This document shows, piece after piece, positions 1 to 7,091 of a DNA stretch of 15,055 nucleotides; within the stretch, counting starts at the first letter, position 1, and every line of letters begins with the position of its first letter. Origin of the DNA: Opitutaceae bacterium UBA4094 (GTDB taxonomy: Bacteria > Verrucomicrobiota > Verrucomicrobiia > Opitutales > Opitutaceae). The notes beneath the pieces were generated by a model. It saw only the letters and a program-made list of their open reading frames with translations. It was not told the origin of the DNA and did not search any database. Position numbers and translations under genes: made by a program. The DNA is taken from assembly GCA_002382525.1 (NCBI GenBank), contig DFYA01000036.1, positions 832-15,886 of the forward strand, in the 5' to 3' direction.

Positions 1-1052
1 GGGGACGACGGCAGCATCAACGTGCCGAGGTCGTCGAGGGCTTCGCCTGTGCGGAGGTAGGCGCGGGTGCGGTGGCGCTCGATGACGGAGAAGTCGCGGT
101 CGATCACATACTCGGCGTCGATTCGCAGGTAGAGCGCGGCGTGCTCGGAGTCCTTGGCGGCTTCGCGCGCTTCGGCGAGCAACGCGCGGGTTTCGTCGGT
201 GGCGGGGCGGCGCTCGATCTCGGTGTCGCTGGTGGGGCGCGGGATTTCGATGTCGGCCACGGAGAAGGCGGGCGTCGGGTCGCTCACGCTCCCCGCTACG
301 GTGGCGGGCGGAACGGACGAGAACGGCGCTTCGAGGATGCGGTTGCCGGCGCGGTCGATGAGGCGGGCGTGTTCGCCTTGGGCGAGGGAGGCGGTTTCGT
401 AGAACGCCGCGACGCGCGCGGCGGCGGCGGTGGCGAGTTCGGCGAAGGTCGCGCGTGGATTGGCGAGGAGCGCTTCGGCCCAAGCTTCGGCGAAACGCGG
501 TTCGTTGACCTCGCCCGAGTCGGCGGTGGCGGCGACGGCTTCGACACCGGGCAACGCAAGCAACGGCGGCAGAAAGCCTCCGCTGGCGGAGGTCGCCACG
601 ACCACGAAGCGGCGGCCAGGGAGCGCCTTCACGGCGGCGGCGAGATCCGTGGCGGTGAGGCGGGGGCCGGAGATTTGGAAACTGGGTTCACGGCCCGCGC
701 CGCCTGCGGCAGCGCGCGTGCTGGCGGTGCCGAGGAGCACGATCCACGTTTCCGCGTCCGCATTGTCGGCCGCAGCGGAAGCGCGGGGAATAACCGGCGG
801 TTGTAGCGCGGCGAGCACCGCGTCGCGCCGCACGCGTTCGCCGTTGGCGCCCAGCACAGTGATCGCGTCGGCCAAAACCCCCCGGCTGACAAATCCCTCG
901 CGGAGGGCGTGGGCATGCCTCTGAAGGCGAGCGGCTTGAGCGTCGCTCGCGGCTAGTCCGACAACGATGACGGCTCGCGGCGCGGCTGCGGCCGGGGCGA
1001 CGAAGCCAGCGAGTAAAACAAGCAAAACCAGCGGAAGACGAAGCCGTTGCAT
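1..1052 (-). CDS. Secreted caspase-like (pseudo-peptidase) / DUF3857-type protein, 3' end cut by window edge
   Basis: An open frame of about 350 codons runs from an ATG at 1052 to the window edge without a stop, so the C-terminus is missing. Residues 1-24 form a clear signal peptide (basic MQRLR, a Leu/Val-rich core, then an Ala run), so the product is exported. Residues about 26-200 read like a Rossmann-type caspase/C13-like domain: strand AVIVVGL, then WIVLLGT, then RRFVVVATSASGGF. In related proteins a His follows LLG (LLGHG) and a Cys lies in the next strand; here the positions read LLGTAS and ATSASG, so the dyad appears lost. Residues about 300-350 (YVIDRDFSVIERHRTRAYL) resemble the start of a DUF3857 domain, which often precedes a transglutaminase domain. 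The leader has no Shine-Dalgarno sequence. The gene is divergent from the kinase-like gene. Export and the frame are well supported; the family names come from memory of motifs. Confidence 0.72.
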   Translation of the reverse strand, partial: MQRLRLPLVLLVLLAGFVAPAAAAPRAVIVVGLAASDAQAARLQRHAHALREGFVSRGVLADAITVLGANGERVRRDAVLAALQPPVIPRASAAADNADAETWIVLLGTASTRAAAGGAGREPSFQISGPRLTATDLAAAVKALPGRRFVVVATSASGGFLPPLLALPGVEAVAATADSGEVNEPRFAEAWAEALLANPRATFAELATAAAARVAAFYETASLAQGEHARLIDRAGNRILEAPFSSVPPATVAGSVSDPTPAFSVADIEIPRPTSDTEIERRPATDETRALLAEAREAAKDSEHAALYLRIDAEYVIDRDFSVIERHRTRAYLRTGEALDDLGTLMLPSS

Positions 1053-1242
1053 GGGCGGGCGGGGTGGGGGCCGAGGAAGCTGCAACCAGATTGTCGGAGG
1101 CGGAGGGCCGCAAGTGTTTAACGAGTTTTCGGAGAAAAGTTCATGCGATCCGGCGTGCGAATAACGTGTTGGCAACTTCGGGGAAGTTCCGGTTGCGTTC
1201 GGCCTCGGCGAAACCGAATTTCCCCGCCGCGATGACCGACGC
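1053..1242. promoter_or_regulatory. Divergent intergenic region with a short perfect inverted repeat
   Basis: This 190-bp gap lies between two divergently transcribed genes and must hold promoters for both. I find no convincing -35/-10 pair on either strand. A perfect 6-bp inverted repeat, AACTTC-GGG-GAAGTT, lies at 1174-1188 and could be an operator or a small hairpin. The regulatory role is inferred only from position. Confidence 0.25.
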
Positions 1243-2178
1243 ATGCACACCGACCCCTTCACCGGACGCCCGACCTGTATCCAAGGCGGACGGCTTCCGT
1301 CCGACGAGGAGCGACGCGCGCTTCAACACGATCACCGGCGAAGACTGGAAGCGCTCGCTCGTTTCGGCGCGGCAGCGGCGCGCGTCGGCATCGGAACGGA
1401 TCCGGACGATGACCTCGTCCTCTGGGATGCAGACGAAGTAGGGCTGCTCGCGCAGGCCGATCCGCTGTGGCACGAGTTGCACGAGGCGGCGGCGGCGTTT
1501 CGGGCGTTGTTGCCCCTCATCGAACTGACCGACTTCGGGTTCCCGGAGCATGTGGAAGATTTGCTCGCGGAGTGCGGCCCGCGGTTGCGGCCGATCAGCA
1601 GCGGGGTGGAGGCCACGGCGTTCGAGGCGGAGGACCACTCGATCTACAAGTTTTTCATGCCGCGCGACAGCGGGAGGATCGGCGGCACGTTTGCGTTTCG
1701 GCGCGGCGAGGAGATCGCGTTGCTCGCCGACGCGGCGGACGGGAGTTACCGGGCGATGTTGGAGAAATTCGACCTGATCGTGCGGCTCGACGGCATGCCG
1801 ACGGAGGTCATCGGCGTGACGAAACAGGAAGGCGTGCTCGTCACCAAACAAACGCTCGGCGAGCGGCTCGCGGAAGGCGCCGACACCTCGGGCGTGCAAC
1901 CAGCGCCGCTGATCCCGATTCCGTCACGGTTCCTGCGCGCGCATCGCGACCACCCGCGGTTGTATTTCGTGGACGGCAAACCGTGGCTGGTGGCCGACCT
2001 GCACTCGAAGAACTTGGTTCGAGCGAGCGACGGCGAGTTGCGCGCGATCGACCTGTTGGCGGCGCCATTTCCCGCGGAGTTGATCGCGAAGGAGCCGTTG
2101 TTGGCGGATTGGCTGGAGCGAGCGCTCGCGGACCCGGAGGCGACCTTGTTGCGCCCGGTGTCGGATGACGACTTGTGA
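1243..2178 (+). CDS. Kinase-fold protein (APH/polyvalent-kinase-like), 311 aa
   Basis: No signal peptide, so probably cytoplasmic. The sequence shows a minimal protein-kinase-like set: a Gly/Ser turn then strand (PISSGVEATAF, about 117-127), a candidate ATP-binding Lys136 in SIYKFF, an acidic helix with Glu156/Glu157, a hinge-like strand GVLVTKQ (about 197-203), a catalytic loop DLHSKN (Asp252, His254, Asn257) and a metal-binding-type Asp270 in RAIDLL. D-L-H-x-x-N is the spacing used by aminoglycoside phosphotransferases and related small kinases, and the overall pattern resembles kinase domains described in polyvalent proteins. The first 100 residues are charged and unrecognised. The substrate is unknown. 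The ATG at 1243 is the first in frame; it has no Shine-Dalgarno sequence and a start slightly downstream is possible. The gene converges on the propeller gene with only 4 bp between stops. Confidence 0.72.
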   Translation: MHTDPFTGRPTCIQGGRLPSDEERRALQHDHRRRLEALARFGAAAARVGIGTDPDDDLVLWDADEVGLLAQADPLWHELHEAAAAFRALLPLIELTDFGFPEHVEDLLAECGPRLRPISSGVEATAFEAEDHSIYKFFMPRDSGRIGGTFAFRRGEEIALLADAADGSYRAMLEKFDLIVRLDGMPTEVIGVTKQEGVLVTKQTLGERLAEGADTSGVQPAPLIPIPSRFLRAHRDHPRLYFVDGKPWLVADLHSKNLVRASDGELRAIDLLAAPFPAELIAKEPLLADWLERALADPEATLLRPVSDDDL

Positions 2179-2182
2179 GGAG

Positions 2183-4525
2183 TTAGTTTGATGCCTTCTC
2201 CAACAGTTCTTTGGGGACGACGGTCACATCCGAATACTGCCAGAAGTAATAGTTCCCGCGGGTGTCTTGGCCGACAGAGTGGAGGTCATACCATTCTTTG
2301 GTGGTCCACGGCGTTCGAAGCGTCGCCGGTAGCGCGCGACGGGAGATCCCTTTGTCGCACCTCCAGAGTTCACCGTCTTTTAAGAGCCACCACGTTCCAT
2401 CTTCGGACGAGACCGGGCGAGGTCGGACTTGGTTGGCCGGCCACACGTCATTGAAGACGTTTTCCGGCGGAGGGCTGGACTGTTTTTCACGAGCCGCTTC
2501 CTCGCGGGCGTAACGAGAGGGTTGCCCGCCGAGGGCGGTCCAGCCGCTTTCATCATGGTAGCGCCAGATCTGTTCGAGTTCGAGTGATTGGTAGAGAAGC
2601 GCCTCGGGGAATCCGTCCTCGGAGAAACGCAGACCGGCAATGCCGCTGTTGGTTTTGAGGGCGGGAAGCGAGGTCCATGTGCCGGCTTTGAAGTGTGTCA
2701 CGTTGCCACCGCCGAGCCACAGCAGCGCCTGCCCGCTTTCATGCCACACGGGACGTCCGTTCTCCTCGGATCGCTTGGCGGAGAGCCCGGTCGCTTTTCC
2801 AGCCAACGCCTGTTCGGCCACCAGCGAGAGGAGGGTTTCATGGCGCTGCCAGGCGGCGTCGGGATGCGCGGGATCAAGCACCCACGCAGGGTATTCAGCT
2901 CCGCGGATCAGCCACAGGCGACGCGTGGAATCCTGCATGAGTTTAAAGGAGTGGTGACGGTCGCCCTCGGGCGTGGCCAACCGGTGCAGACGTTGGCCGT
3001 CCCAATAGTCGATCACCTTCTCCGCCGGCCCAATCGCTCGGAGGGCGGCAAGCGCGCCGTCATCTCCCGGCACCGGTTCGCTGAACGTGATGAGGGCGGG
3101 CGGGGGCTGAGCGAGGGCGGCGGCCAGTTCTCCGGGGTTCACGATGACCGAGGAGATCCCGGTAACGAGAGCCTGACCGGACGGCAGGATAAACGCGCCG
3201 CTTGGAAAGTGCCCGCGAGCCCCGAGGCGCCAGTCGAACGGGCGAATCATCGCGTCGGATTCATTGAGCGCGAGCACTTGGGTGCGATGCGGACCGGTGA
3301 GAATCAGGTGATCGTCGTAGCGCAACCAACGCGCCGCCGTCTCCGCCGTGGTCGCCAGCATGGCGGAGCCGCGCTGGGCGTTGTAGAGAAACCGGCCGTA
3401 AGCGCGCCATTCGCCGTTTTGTCGAACCCAAGGGACGGCCCAGAAGTATTCGTGATGATGTGCAACCGGGTCCTCGGGATCGCTGGCGAGAGCCACTTCG
3501 AGGCCATCAGGCCACGTCTGCCAGGACCATATTTTAGCGGCTGCGGAAAGCGGCGGGGAACTGCGTCGGGTGGCGGTCGCCGCGAGGAGATCGATCGTCC
3601 AGAGGCCTTCGTTTTCCAATGCCGCCACCGCCATGCGCCCGTCCCCGAGCGTGACGAATTCGGTGATCGGAGCCGACGCGGGCAATCCGTTGATTTGGGG
3701 TGCGGAGTCGCATTTGCCGTCGGCGAAGCGGGTGAAGAAGCGGGGGTGTTCTCTTGAGTTGTAAGGATCGGCTTGTTCGCCCCACAGCCAAAGCGCTCCG
3801 GAGGCGTCGAGGGTGATTCGCGGCTTTCGGAGCGAGCTGGCGGGGATGGAGGTTAATGGCGTGGGTTGAAGTCCGTGGGTGCGATCAAAGGTCCAGACTC
3901 CGAGGCTGCGCACCCGCTCGGGTTGGACGCTGAGCAGCGACAGGTGGTCCGCTCGTGGGATGAGTCGGTAAAAGGGAGCAGACTTCCACGCTTCATTCTC
4001 CGCGTAGCCGGGTGCATACCTGTCCTTGGGTTTGACCCAACGGCGCTCGGCCGAGCCCAAGCGGACCCACGGTTCGGCGATCGTGTGGCGGTAGTGAAAT
4101 AACCGGGCGACGGAGTGGCCGTTCGTTACATCCGGGGACGCGGGTTCTCGCAGTTCCCAGAGGGACTCGACGCCGCCTTCACGCGCAGGCCACAGCGCGA
4201 TGGCACCTGCCGGCGGCGGCGAATCGCTGAGCTGAACAGGAAAGCGGCCGCGGTGAACGGATTGATGAATGAAGTTACTGTAAGTGCCTTCCCAAGGAGC
4301 GGCGTCCGCCATTTCCAGCCACCCGGCATCCGTCCAGCGGAGCAGTTTTTCATCCGAGTAGCCAATCGCCCAGACTTCGCCGGCGTTATCTTGAGCGGAT
4401 AACCCCACGGGCTGAGCGTCGTGCTGAAAAATCGTGTCGGCGCGGATGTGGGGTCCTACGAAAAGCAGTGCGGCTACCCATAAACCGACGGCTCTGGCTG
4501 CACGCGCGGATGAATCATGGGTCAT
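2183..4525 (-). CDS. Secreted beta-propeller-like protein, 780 aa, function unknown
   Basis: The start is placed at the ATG at 4525 because it opens a good signal peptide (charged SARAARA, hydrophobic LWVAALLFVG, cleavage near HIRA|D). The frame stays open up to 5500, but that part crosses a terminator and lies in another frame of the peroxiredoxin gene, so it is not coding. The mature protein has no membrane segment. It shows many scattered motifs of the type D-x-x-G-x-x-W (DNAGEVWAIG near 46-55, DASGALWLWG, RRLWLIRG, EDGTWWLLKDGELWR, TRGNYYFWQ near the C-terminus). This spacing is typical of irregular beta-propellers such as the two-component-regulator propeller repeats of sensor proteins. 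No kinase, protease or other catalytic domain follows, so it is probably a free periplasmic or extracellular binding protein. It lies just after the peroxiredoxin terminator, so it probably has its own promoter within 4526-4582. Confidence 0.8.
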   Translation of the reverse strand: MTHDSSARAARAVGLWVAALLFVGPHIRADTIFQHDAQPVGLSAQDNAGEVWAIGYSDEKLLRWTDAGWLEMADAAPWEGTYSNFIHQSVHRGRFPVQLSDSPPPAGAIALWPAREGGVESLWELREPASPDVTNGHSVARLFHYRHTIAEPWVRLGSAERRWVKPKDRYAPGYAENEAWKSAPFYRLIPRADHLSLLSVQPERVRSLGVWTFDRTHGLQPTPLTSIPASSLRKPRITLDASGALWLWGEQADPYNSREHPRFFTRFADGKCDSAPQINGLPASAPITEFVTLGDGRMAVAALENEGLWTIDLLAATATRRSSPPLSAAAKIWSWQTWPDGLEVALASDPEDPVAHHHEYFWAVPWVRQNGEWRAYGRFLYNAQRGSAMLATTAETAARWLRYDDHLILTGPHRTQVLALNESDAMIRPFDWRLGARGHFPSGAFILPSGQALVTGISSVIVNPGELAAALAQPPPALITFSEPVPGDDGALAALRAIGPAEKVIDYWDGQRLHRLATPEGDRHHSFKLMQDSTRRLWLIRGAEYPAWVLDPAHPDAAWQRHETLLSLVAEQALAGKATGLSAKRSEENGRPVWHESGQALLWLGGGNVTHFKAGTWTSLPALKTNSGIAGLRFSEDGFPEALLYQSLELEQIWRYHDESGWTALGGQPSRYAREEAAREKQSSPPPENVFNDVWPANQVRPRPVSSEDGTWWLLKDGELWRCDKGISRRALPATLRTPWTTKEWYDLHSVGQDTRGNYYFWQYSDVTVVPKELLEKASN

Positions 4526-4582
4526 GGCGCATGCTGAAGAAGCCAGTCGACAAAAGTCTAGCTTGGCTGCCTGCGTGGCTGG

Positions 4583-4614
4583 AAAAGAAAAACGCGCACC
4601 GGAGCCGGTGCGCG
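4583..4614 (-). terminator. Rho-independent terminator after the peroxiredoxin gene
   Basis: Read on the minus strand, a 9-bp perfect stem CGCGCACCG/CGGTGCGCG with a 4-nt loop is followed directly by TTTTTCTTTT (complement of 4583-4592). It lies about 36 bp past the peroxiredoxin stop and about 60 bp before the start of the propeller gene, separating the two transcripts. Confidence 0.88.
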
Positions 4615-4650
4615 TGCGAGCCATCACAAGGGCGGGGCGTCGAGGCGGAG

Positions 4651-5154
4651 TTACTCCTTTTCGAGGAACGTCAGAATGTCGTTCGCCTGCTGTTTCGTGG
4701 ATCCTTTGAGATCCGCGTAAACGACCGTCCCGTCCTTGATCAGGTAAGCTTGGCGGCTGGCAAACATCAGCGCGCTTTGGCCGAAGGCTTTCACGACCTT
4801 TTTGTCGGTGTCGGCGATCAACGTGTAAGGCAGCCGGTGTTCGTCTTTGAATTTTTTCTGGGTCTCGACGCTGTCGGTGCTCACGCCGATGACCGACACG
4901 CCTCGCTTCGTGAGTTCTTCGTAGCCATCGCGCAGCGCGCAGCTCTGGGCCGTGCAGCCGCCGGTGAACGCCTTCGGGTAGAAAAACACCAGCGTGTAAG
5001 GAGATTTTGAATACGCGTCGGAAAACGCGAGTTCGGTGCCCGCTTCGGTGGTGGCGGTGACTTGCGGGGCGGGATCGCCGACTTTGAGCGGTTCGGCGGA
5101 GGCAAAGGAAAACATGGTGAGAAAGGCGGCGGTGAGGGTGAGAAGACGTTTCAT
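4651..5154 (-). CDS. Exported thioredoxin-dependent peroxiredoxin, PrxQ/BCP type, 167 aa
   Basis: An AhpC/TSA-fold thiol peroxidase of the PrxQ (bacterioferritin comigratory protein) class, which reduces hydrogen peroxide and organic hydroperoxides and is recycled by a thioredoxin-like donor. The active-site stretch reads FYPKAFTGGCTAQSC, matching the family P-x3-T-x2-C pattern. Cys67 is the predicted peroxidatic residue and Cys72, five residues on, is placed as the resolving Cys of alpha2-type PrxQ enzymes. Residues 1-20 (MKRLLTLTAAFLTMFSFASA) form a signal peptide, so it acts in the periplasm, unlike most cytoplasmic BCP enzymes. The ATG at 5154 was chosen over one 69 bp upstream because it starts the signal peptide exactly. 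Length fits the family plus a leader. A terminator follows. The upstream Cys-rich 128-aa gene is 87 bp away and may share the transcript. Confidence 0.93.
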   Translation of the reverse strand: MKRLLTLTAAFLTMFSFASAEPLKVGDPAPQVTATTEAGTELAFSDAYSKSPYTLVFFYPKAFTGGCTAQSCALRDGYEELTKRGVSVIGVSTDSVETQKKFKDEHRLPYTLIADTDKKVVKAFGQSALMFASRQAYLIKDGTVVYADLKGSTKQQANDILTFLEKE

Positions 5155-5241
5155 GACAGAGTGAAACGCACCATGCGCGCCCCTGGATGCCGCGCAAGCG
5201 CAGCGACTTTGCGGGCGCACCAATCCCGGCTTGGACGGCCC

Positions 5242-5628
5242 TCAAGCCGCCAGTTTGAAACGGAATGCCAAGTTGATCGTCGCTGCCGGATAGGCCCGGT
5301 TTTCGTGAAACTCCGACATCGTGCGTCGGCAGTAGCTTTCGAGGTCCTCGGCATCGGACAACTGCAACGGAAACGCCTCCAACGCCCGCGCCGCTTCGTC
5401 GGAAGCCACCACTTCGATGTGGGATTCCAGCCAAGTGCGCAGCGGGCACAACCGGGCGATCGCTCGCTCGGCCGCCGCCGCCTGCAACGCAAAATAACAC
5501 GCCACACAGCGCCCTGGGCGGGTTCCCGCCTGCACACAGGCGCGGAGATCAAGCAGCGTGTCCGCCTGACGACAAAACGCCTCGGCCAACGGGGCGAGCA
5601 CCGGATCAAACGCGTGGTTCAACTTCAC
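5242..5628 (-). CDS. Hypothetical Cys-rich protein, 128 aa
   Basis: I do not recognise this protein. The frame starts at a GTG at 5628; the next in-frame stop upstream is at about 5653, with no ATG between, so GTG (or a TTG two codons later) is the likely start. There is no signal peptide or membrane segment; the protein looks helical and acidic/basic mixed. Six cysteines are visible (19, 31, 41, 44, 61, 100), including CVAC at 41-44, which could bind a metal or form a redox pair, but no known zinc or iron-sulfur pattern is complete. It follows the terminator at 5675-5702, so its promoter should lie in the roughly 45 bp at 5629-5674. The peroxiredoxin gene begins 87 bp downstream on the same strand, so a thiol/redox link is possible but only positional. 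Confidence 0.66.
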   Translation of the reverse strand: MKLNHAFDPVLAPLAEAFCRQADTLLDLRACVQAGTRPGRCVACYFALQAAAAERAIARLCPLRTWLESHIEVVASDEAARALEAFPLQLSDAEDLESYCRRTMSEFHENRAYPAATINLAFRFKLAA

Positions 5629-5674
5629 GCGCCGAAAGTGTGAGATTGAGAATCAGGCTCAACTAAAATGCCCG

Positions 5675-5702
5675 CAAAAAACGGAGGCGTTTGGGCCTCC
5701 GT
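5675..5702 (-). terminator. Rho-independent terminator after the four-Cys protein gene
   Basis: On the minus strand an 8-bp perfect stem ACGGAGGC/GCCTCCGT with a 6-nt loop runs into a T-tract (complement of the A run at 5675-5681). It lies about 57 bp past the stop at 5759. A run of nine T on the plus strand at 5716-5724 lies outside the stem and gives an A-tract on the opposite side, as is common for such terminators. Confidence 0.87.
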
Positions 5703-5758
5703 GGGTTTGCTCCGGTTTTTTTTTAGCGAGCGGATTGCTCGAGGGGTCCCGGGCGGGA

Positions 5759-5965
5759 TCAGGCTTTGGCGGCGTAGTCGCCGCACCAGTCTTGGGCTTG
5801 GGTGACCGGGAAGCGCGACTCGAACTTGATGTCCTCCTCGACGGTGAAGGCGATGGTTTGCGGGGCGTGCCGGCGACATTCGCCGGTGGAGTCCGCCTTG
5901 GCCTGCCAATAGGTGCAGGTCTGGCATTTCGCGGCGATCGAGATGGTGGGAGTTTCCGTGTTCAT
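5759..5965 (-). CDS. Small four-cysteine (probable metal/FeS-binding) protein, 68 aa
   Basis: The pattern is C14-x2-C17-x-Y-W ... G-x-C30-R-R-H-x-P ... D-W-C61-G-D-Y. Four cysteines spaced this way, with the aromatic after the second Cys, CRRHAP and WCG-(D/E)-(Y/F), recur in short uncharacterised bacterial proteins and in the small subunits of benzylsuccinate-synthase-type enzymes, where they hold a HiPIP-like [4Fe-4S] cluster. A four-Cys cluster or zinc site is therefore likely; the cellular role is unknown. The frame is open upstream to 6100, but the conserved part begins at the ATG at 5965, and the upstream residues look like untranslated leader. No Shine-Dalgarno sequence is present; the leader just before the ATG is pyrimidine-rich (CCCCTCTCCTTTC). 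The gene stands alone, with a terminator downstream and a long upstream region. Confidence 0.8.
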   Translation of the reverse strand: MNTETPTISIAAKCQTCTYWQAKADSTGECRRHAPQTIAFTVEEDIKFESRFPVTQAQDWCGDYAAKA

Positions 5966-6462
5966 GAAAGGAGAGGGGTTGATGGTTTCGTTATCCGAAC
6001 CGACAACCGGCGACCTCCCGGGTGCCGACGGAAGACGATCGCGCTCACCTGTTCGCAGGCTCATGCCACGACCCGAGGGGCCATCCAATCGCGGCTCCAT
6101 GCTTGGGCAGGTCAGGCGGTTGTTTCGTCAATTGCCCGTGGGGGATGCGTAAAGTGCGCCAGCTCCAAGCGGGTGGGCGCGCCACGGAAAGTCATCGCTG
6201 TATTCGGCGCGTGAAACGGTCTGCGAAGGAGCCTCGATGTAAGCAGCTAACAGATGCGTTTAATTGCCGTTCACTGTATAATACTTAAGCAACTTATAAT
6301 AAGTGATTTGTGGGTTTTAGCCATAGCTTGATAGTGCCATACGCTGGCGATTAATTGGGTTCTGCAAGCGGATTTTATTTGAGCGAGAAAGCCCGCTTAT
6401 CCAAACCGGGGGTGAACTACGCGTTTTCCCTACCGATGATTCCGGCCGCTCCTTCACACATT
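5966..6462. other. Intergenic region of about 500 bp with an AT-rich core; no gene recognised
   Basis: This gap lies between two minus-strand genes. The part near 5966-6240 is GC-rich like its surroundings; I see no coding frame with a recognisable product and no riboswitch I can name. From 6241 to 6360 the base composition drops to about 38 % G+C by my count (46 of 120), with two TATAATA-centred palindromes. Around 6366-6398 there is a loose inverted repeat (AAGCGG ... CCGCTT) with a long loop and no T-tract; it is too weak to call a terminator for the GNAT gene. Confidence 0.6.
6276..6304. promoter_or_regulatory. Two TATAATA palindromes, candidate promoter/operator
   Basis: GTAT-A-ATAC (6276-6284) and ACTTAT-A-ATAAGT (6292-6304) are perfect palindromes with centres 18 bp apart, each containing TATAATA, with a CTTAAG palindrome at 6284-6289 between them. 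Each core is a consensus-like -10 element on both strands. No good -35 hexamer sits 16-18 bp upstream of any of them, so a promoter call is tentative; paired operators for a dimeric regulator are equally possible. The nearest minus-strand target is the four-Cys gene, about 310 bp away. Confidence 0.35.
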
Positions 6463-7011
6463 TTAAGAGTCTTTTTGCAAAGAGATGTAGCCGTTGGCGT
6501 GCGTCCGAACCGCAAAGCGGAGGCGTTGGTAGAGTCGGAGCGCGGCACGGTTATCGTCGCGGACGCTAAGGGTGAATGGCACGCGAGCGGACTTCGCTCG
6601 GACGATCCATTGGCGCAGCAAAGCCGATCCGATGCCCAGCCCTCGGAAGCGCGGGAGCAGTTCGATGTTCACCAAGTGGATTTCTTGGCGACCGCGCCAC
6701 AGCGTGCATGCCCCCGCGTCTGCCTCTGCGACCACGATGACCGACGCCTCGGAGCCCGGGTAGCGTGCGCCGTAGTCGGCTCGGCGGGCGAGAAACTGGC
6801 TGCGGGCAAATTCGTCGCGTTGCGCGTCGCTCCAGCCGCAGCGGGCCAGCTCCTCCGCCCGCGTGGATGCGTAAAGGCGCAGGAGAAACGTCTCATCCGG
6901 AGGCGCGACCGGGCGCAGGGCGAAGGGCGGAGGATTTTGGGAGGCGGGCGGTTTCACGGCAGAGCGCGGTTCTGCGCCAAGCCCGCCTCGCGCCGCAACA
7001 CGCAAATCCAT
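6463..7011 (-). CDS. GNAT-family N-acetyltransferase, 182 aa
   Basis: Gcn5-related acetyltransferase that transfers acetyl from acetyl-CoA to an amine; the substrate is not predictable. After a Pro/Ala-rich lead, the domain starts at FALRPVAPPDETFLLRLYASTRAEELA-type sequence (about 30-56), typical of one bacterial GNAT subgroup. Motif A is LLPRFRGLGIGSALL (about 118-132), with the R-x-x-G-x-G pyrophosphate-binding turn. Motif B is seen in DDNRAALRLYQRLRF (about 152-166), with the usual Asn and Leu-Tyr. The ATG at 7011 is chosen; one at 7068 would leave only 23 bp to the divergent collar gene and adds residues outside the fold. The first 28 residues are unlike the family, so the true start could even be internal. 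In other bacteria, as I recall, GNAT genes of this type often neighbour tail-collar genes. Confidence 0.88.
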   Translation of the reverse strand: MDLRVAARGGLGAEPRSAVKPPASQNPPPFALRPVAPPDETFLLRLYASTRAEELARCGWSDAQRDEFARSQFLARRADYGARYPGSEASVIVVAEADAGACTLWRGRQEIHLVNIELLPRFRGLGIGSALLRQWIVRAKSARVPFTLSVRDDNRAALRLYQRLRFAVRTHANGYISLQKDS

Positions 7012-7091
7012 CGCGTCACGTAAACTCTCCGTTTTTCGCAACCATTCCGGCGGCGATTTCAACAACAACCAGAAACCAAATCCTAAACATC

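Noticed and set aside
1141..1899. 252-codon minus-strand frame antisense to the kinase-like gene
   Set aside because: Arg/Glu/His-rich with no domain; the sense frame carries ordered kinase motifs.
2588..3757. 389-codon plus-strand frame antisense to the propeller gene
   Set aside because: No domain, no signal; the opposite strand encodes an exported protein with repeated Trp motifs.
5155..5223. Earlier start of the peroxiredoxin at 5223
   Set aside because: The added 23 residues would bury the signal peptide, and the residues look like untranslated leader.
4526..5500. N-terminal extension of the propeller frame to 5500
   Set aside because: It crosses the peroxiredoxin gene in another frame and the terminator at 4583-4614; the signal peptide begins at 4525.
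6245..6262. Integron attC-like core (GCTAACAGATGCGTTT)
   Set aside because: The 7-mer has a mismatch to RYYYAAC and no GTTRRRY partner follows within 150 bp; no integrase or cassette gene is present.
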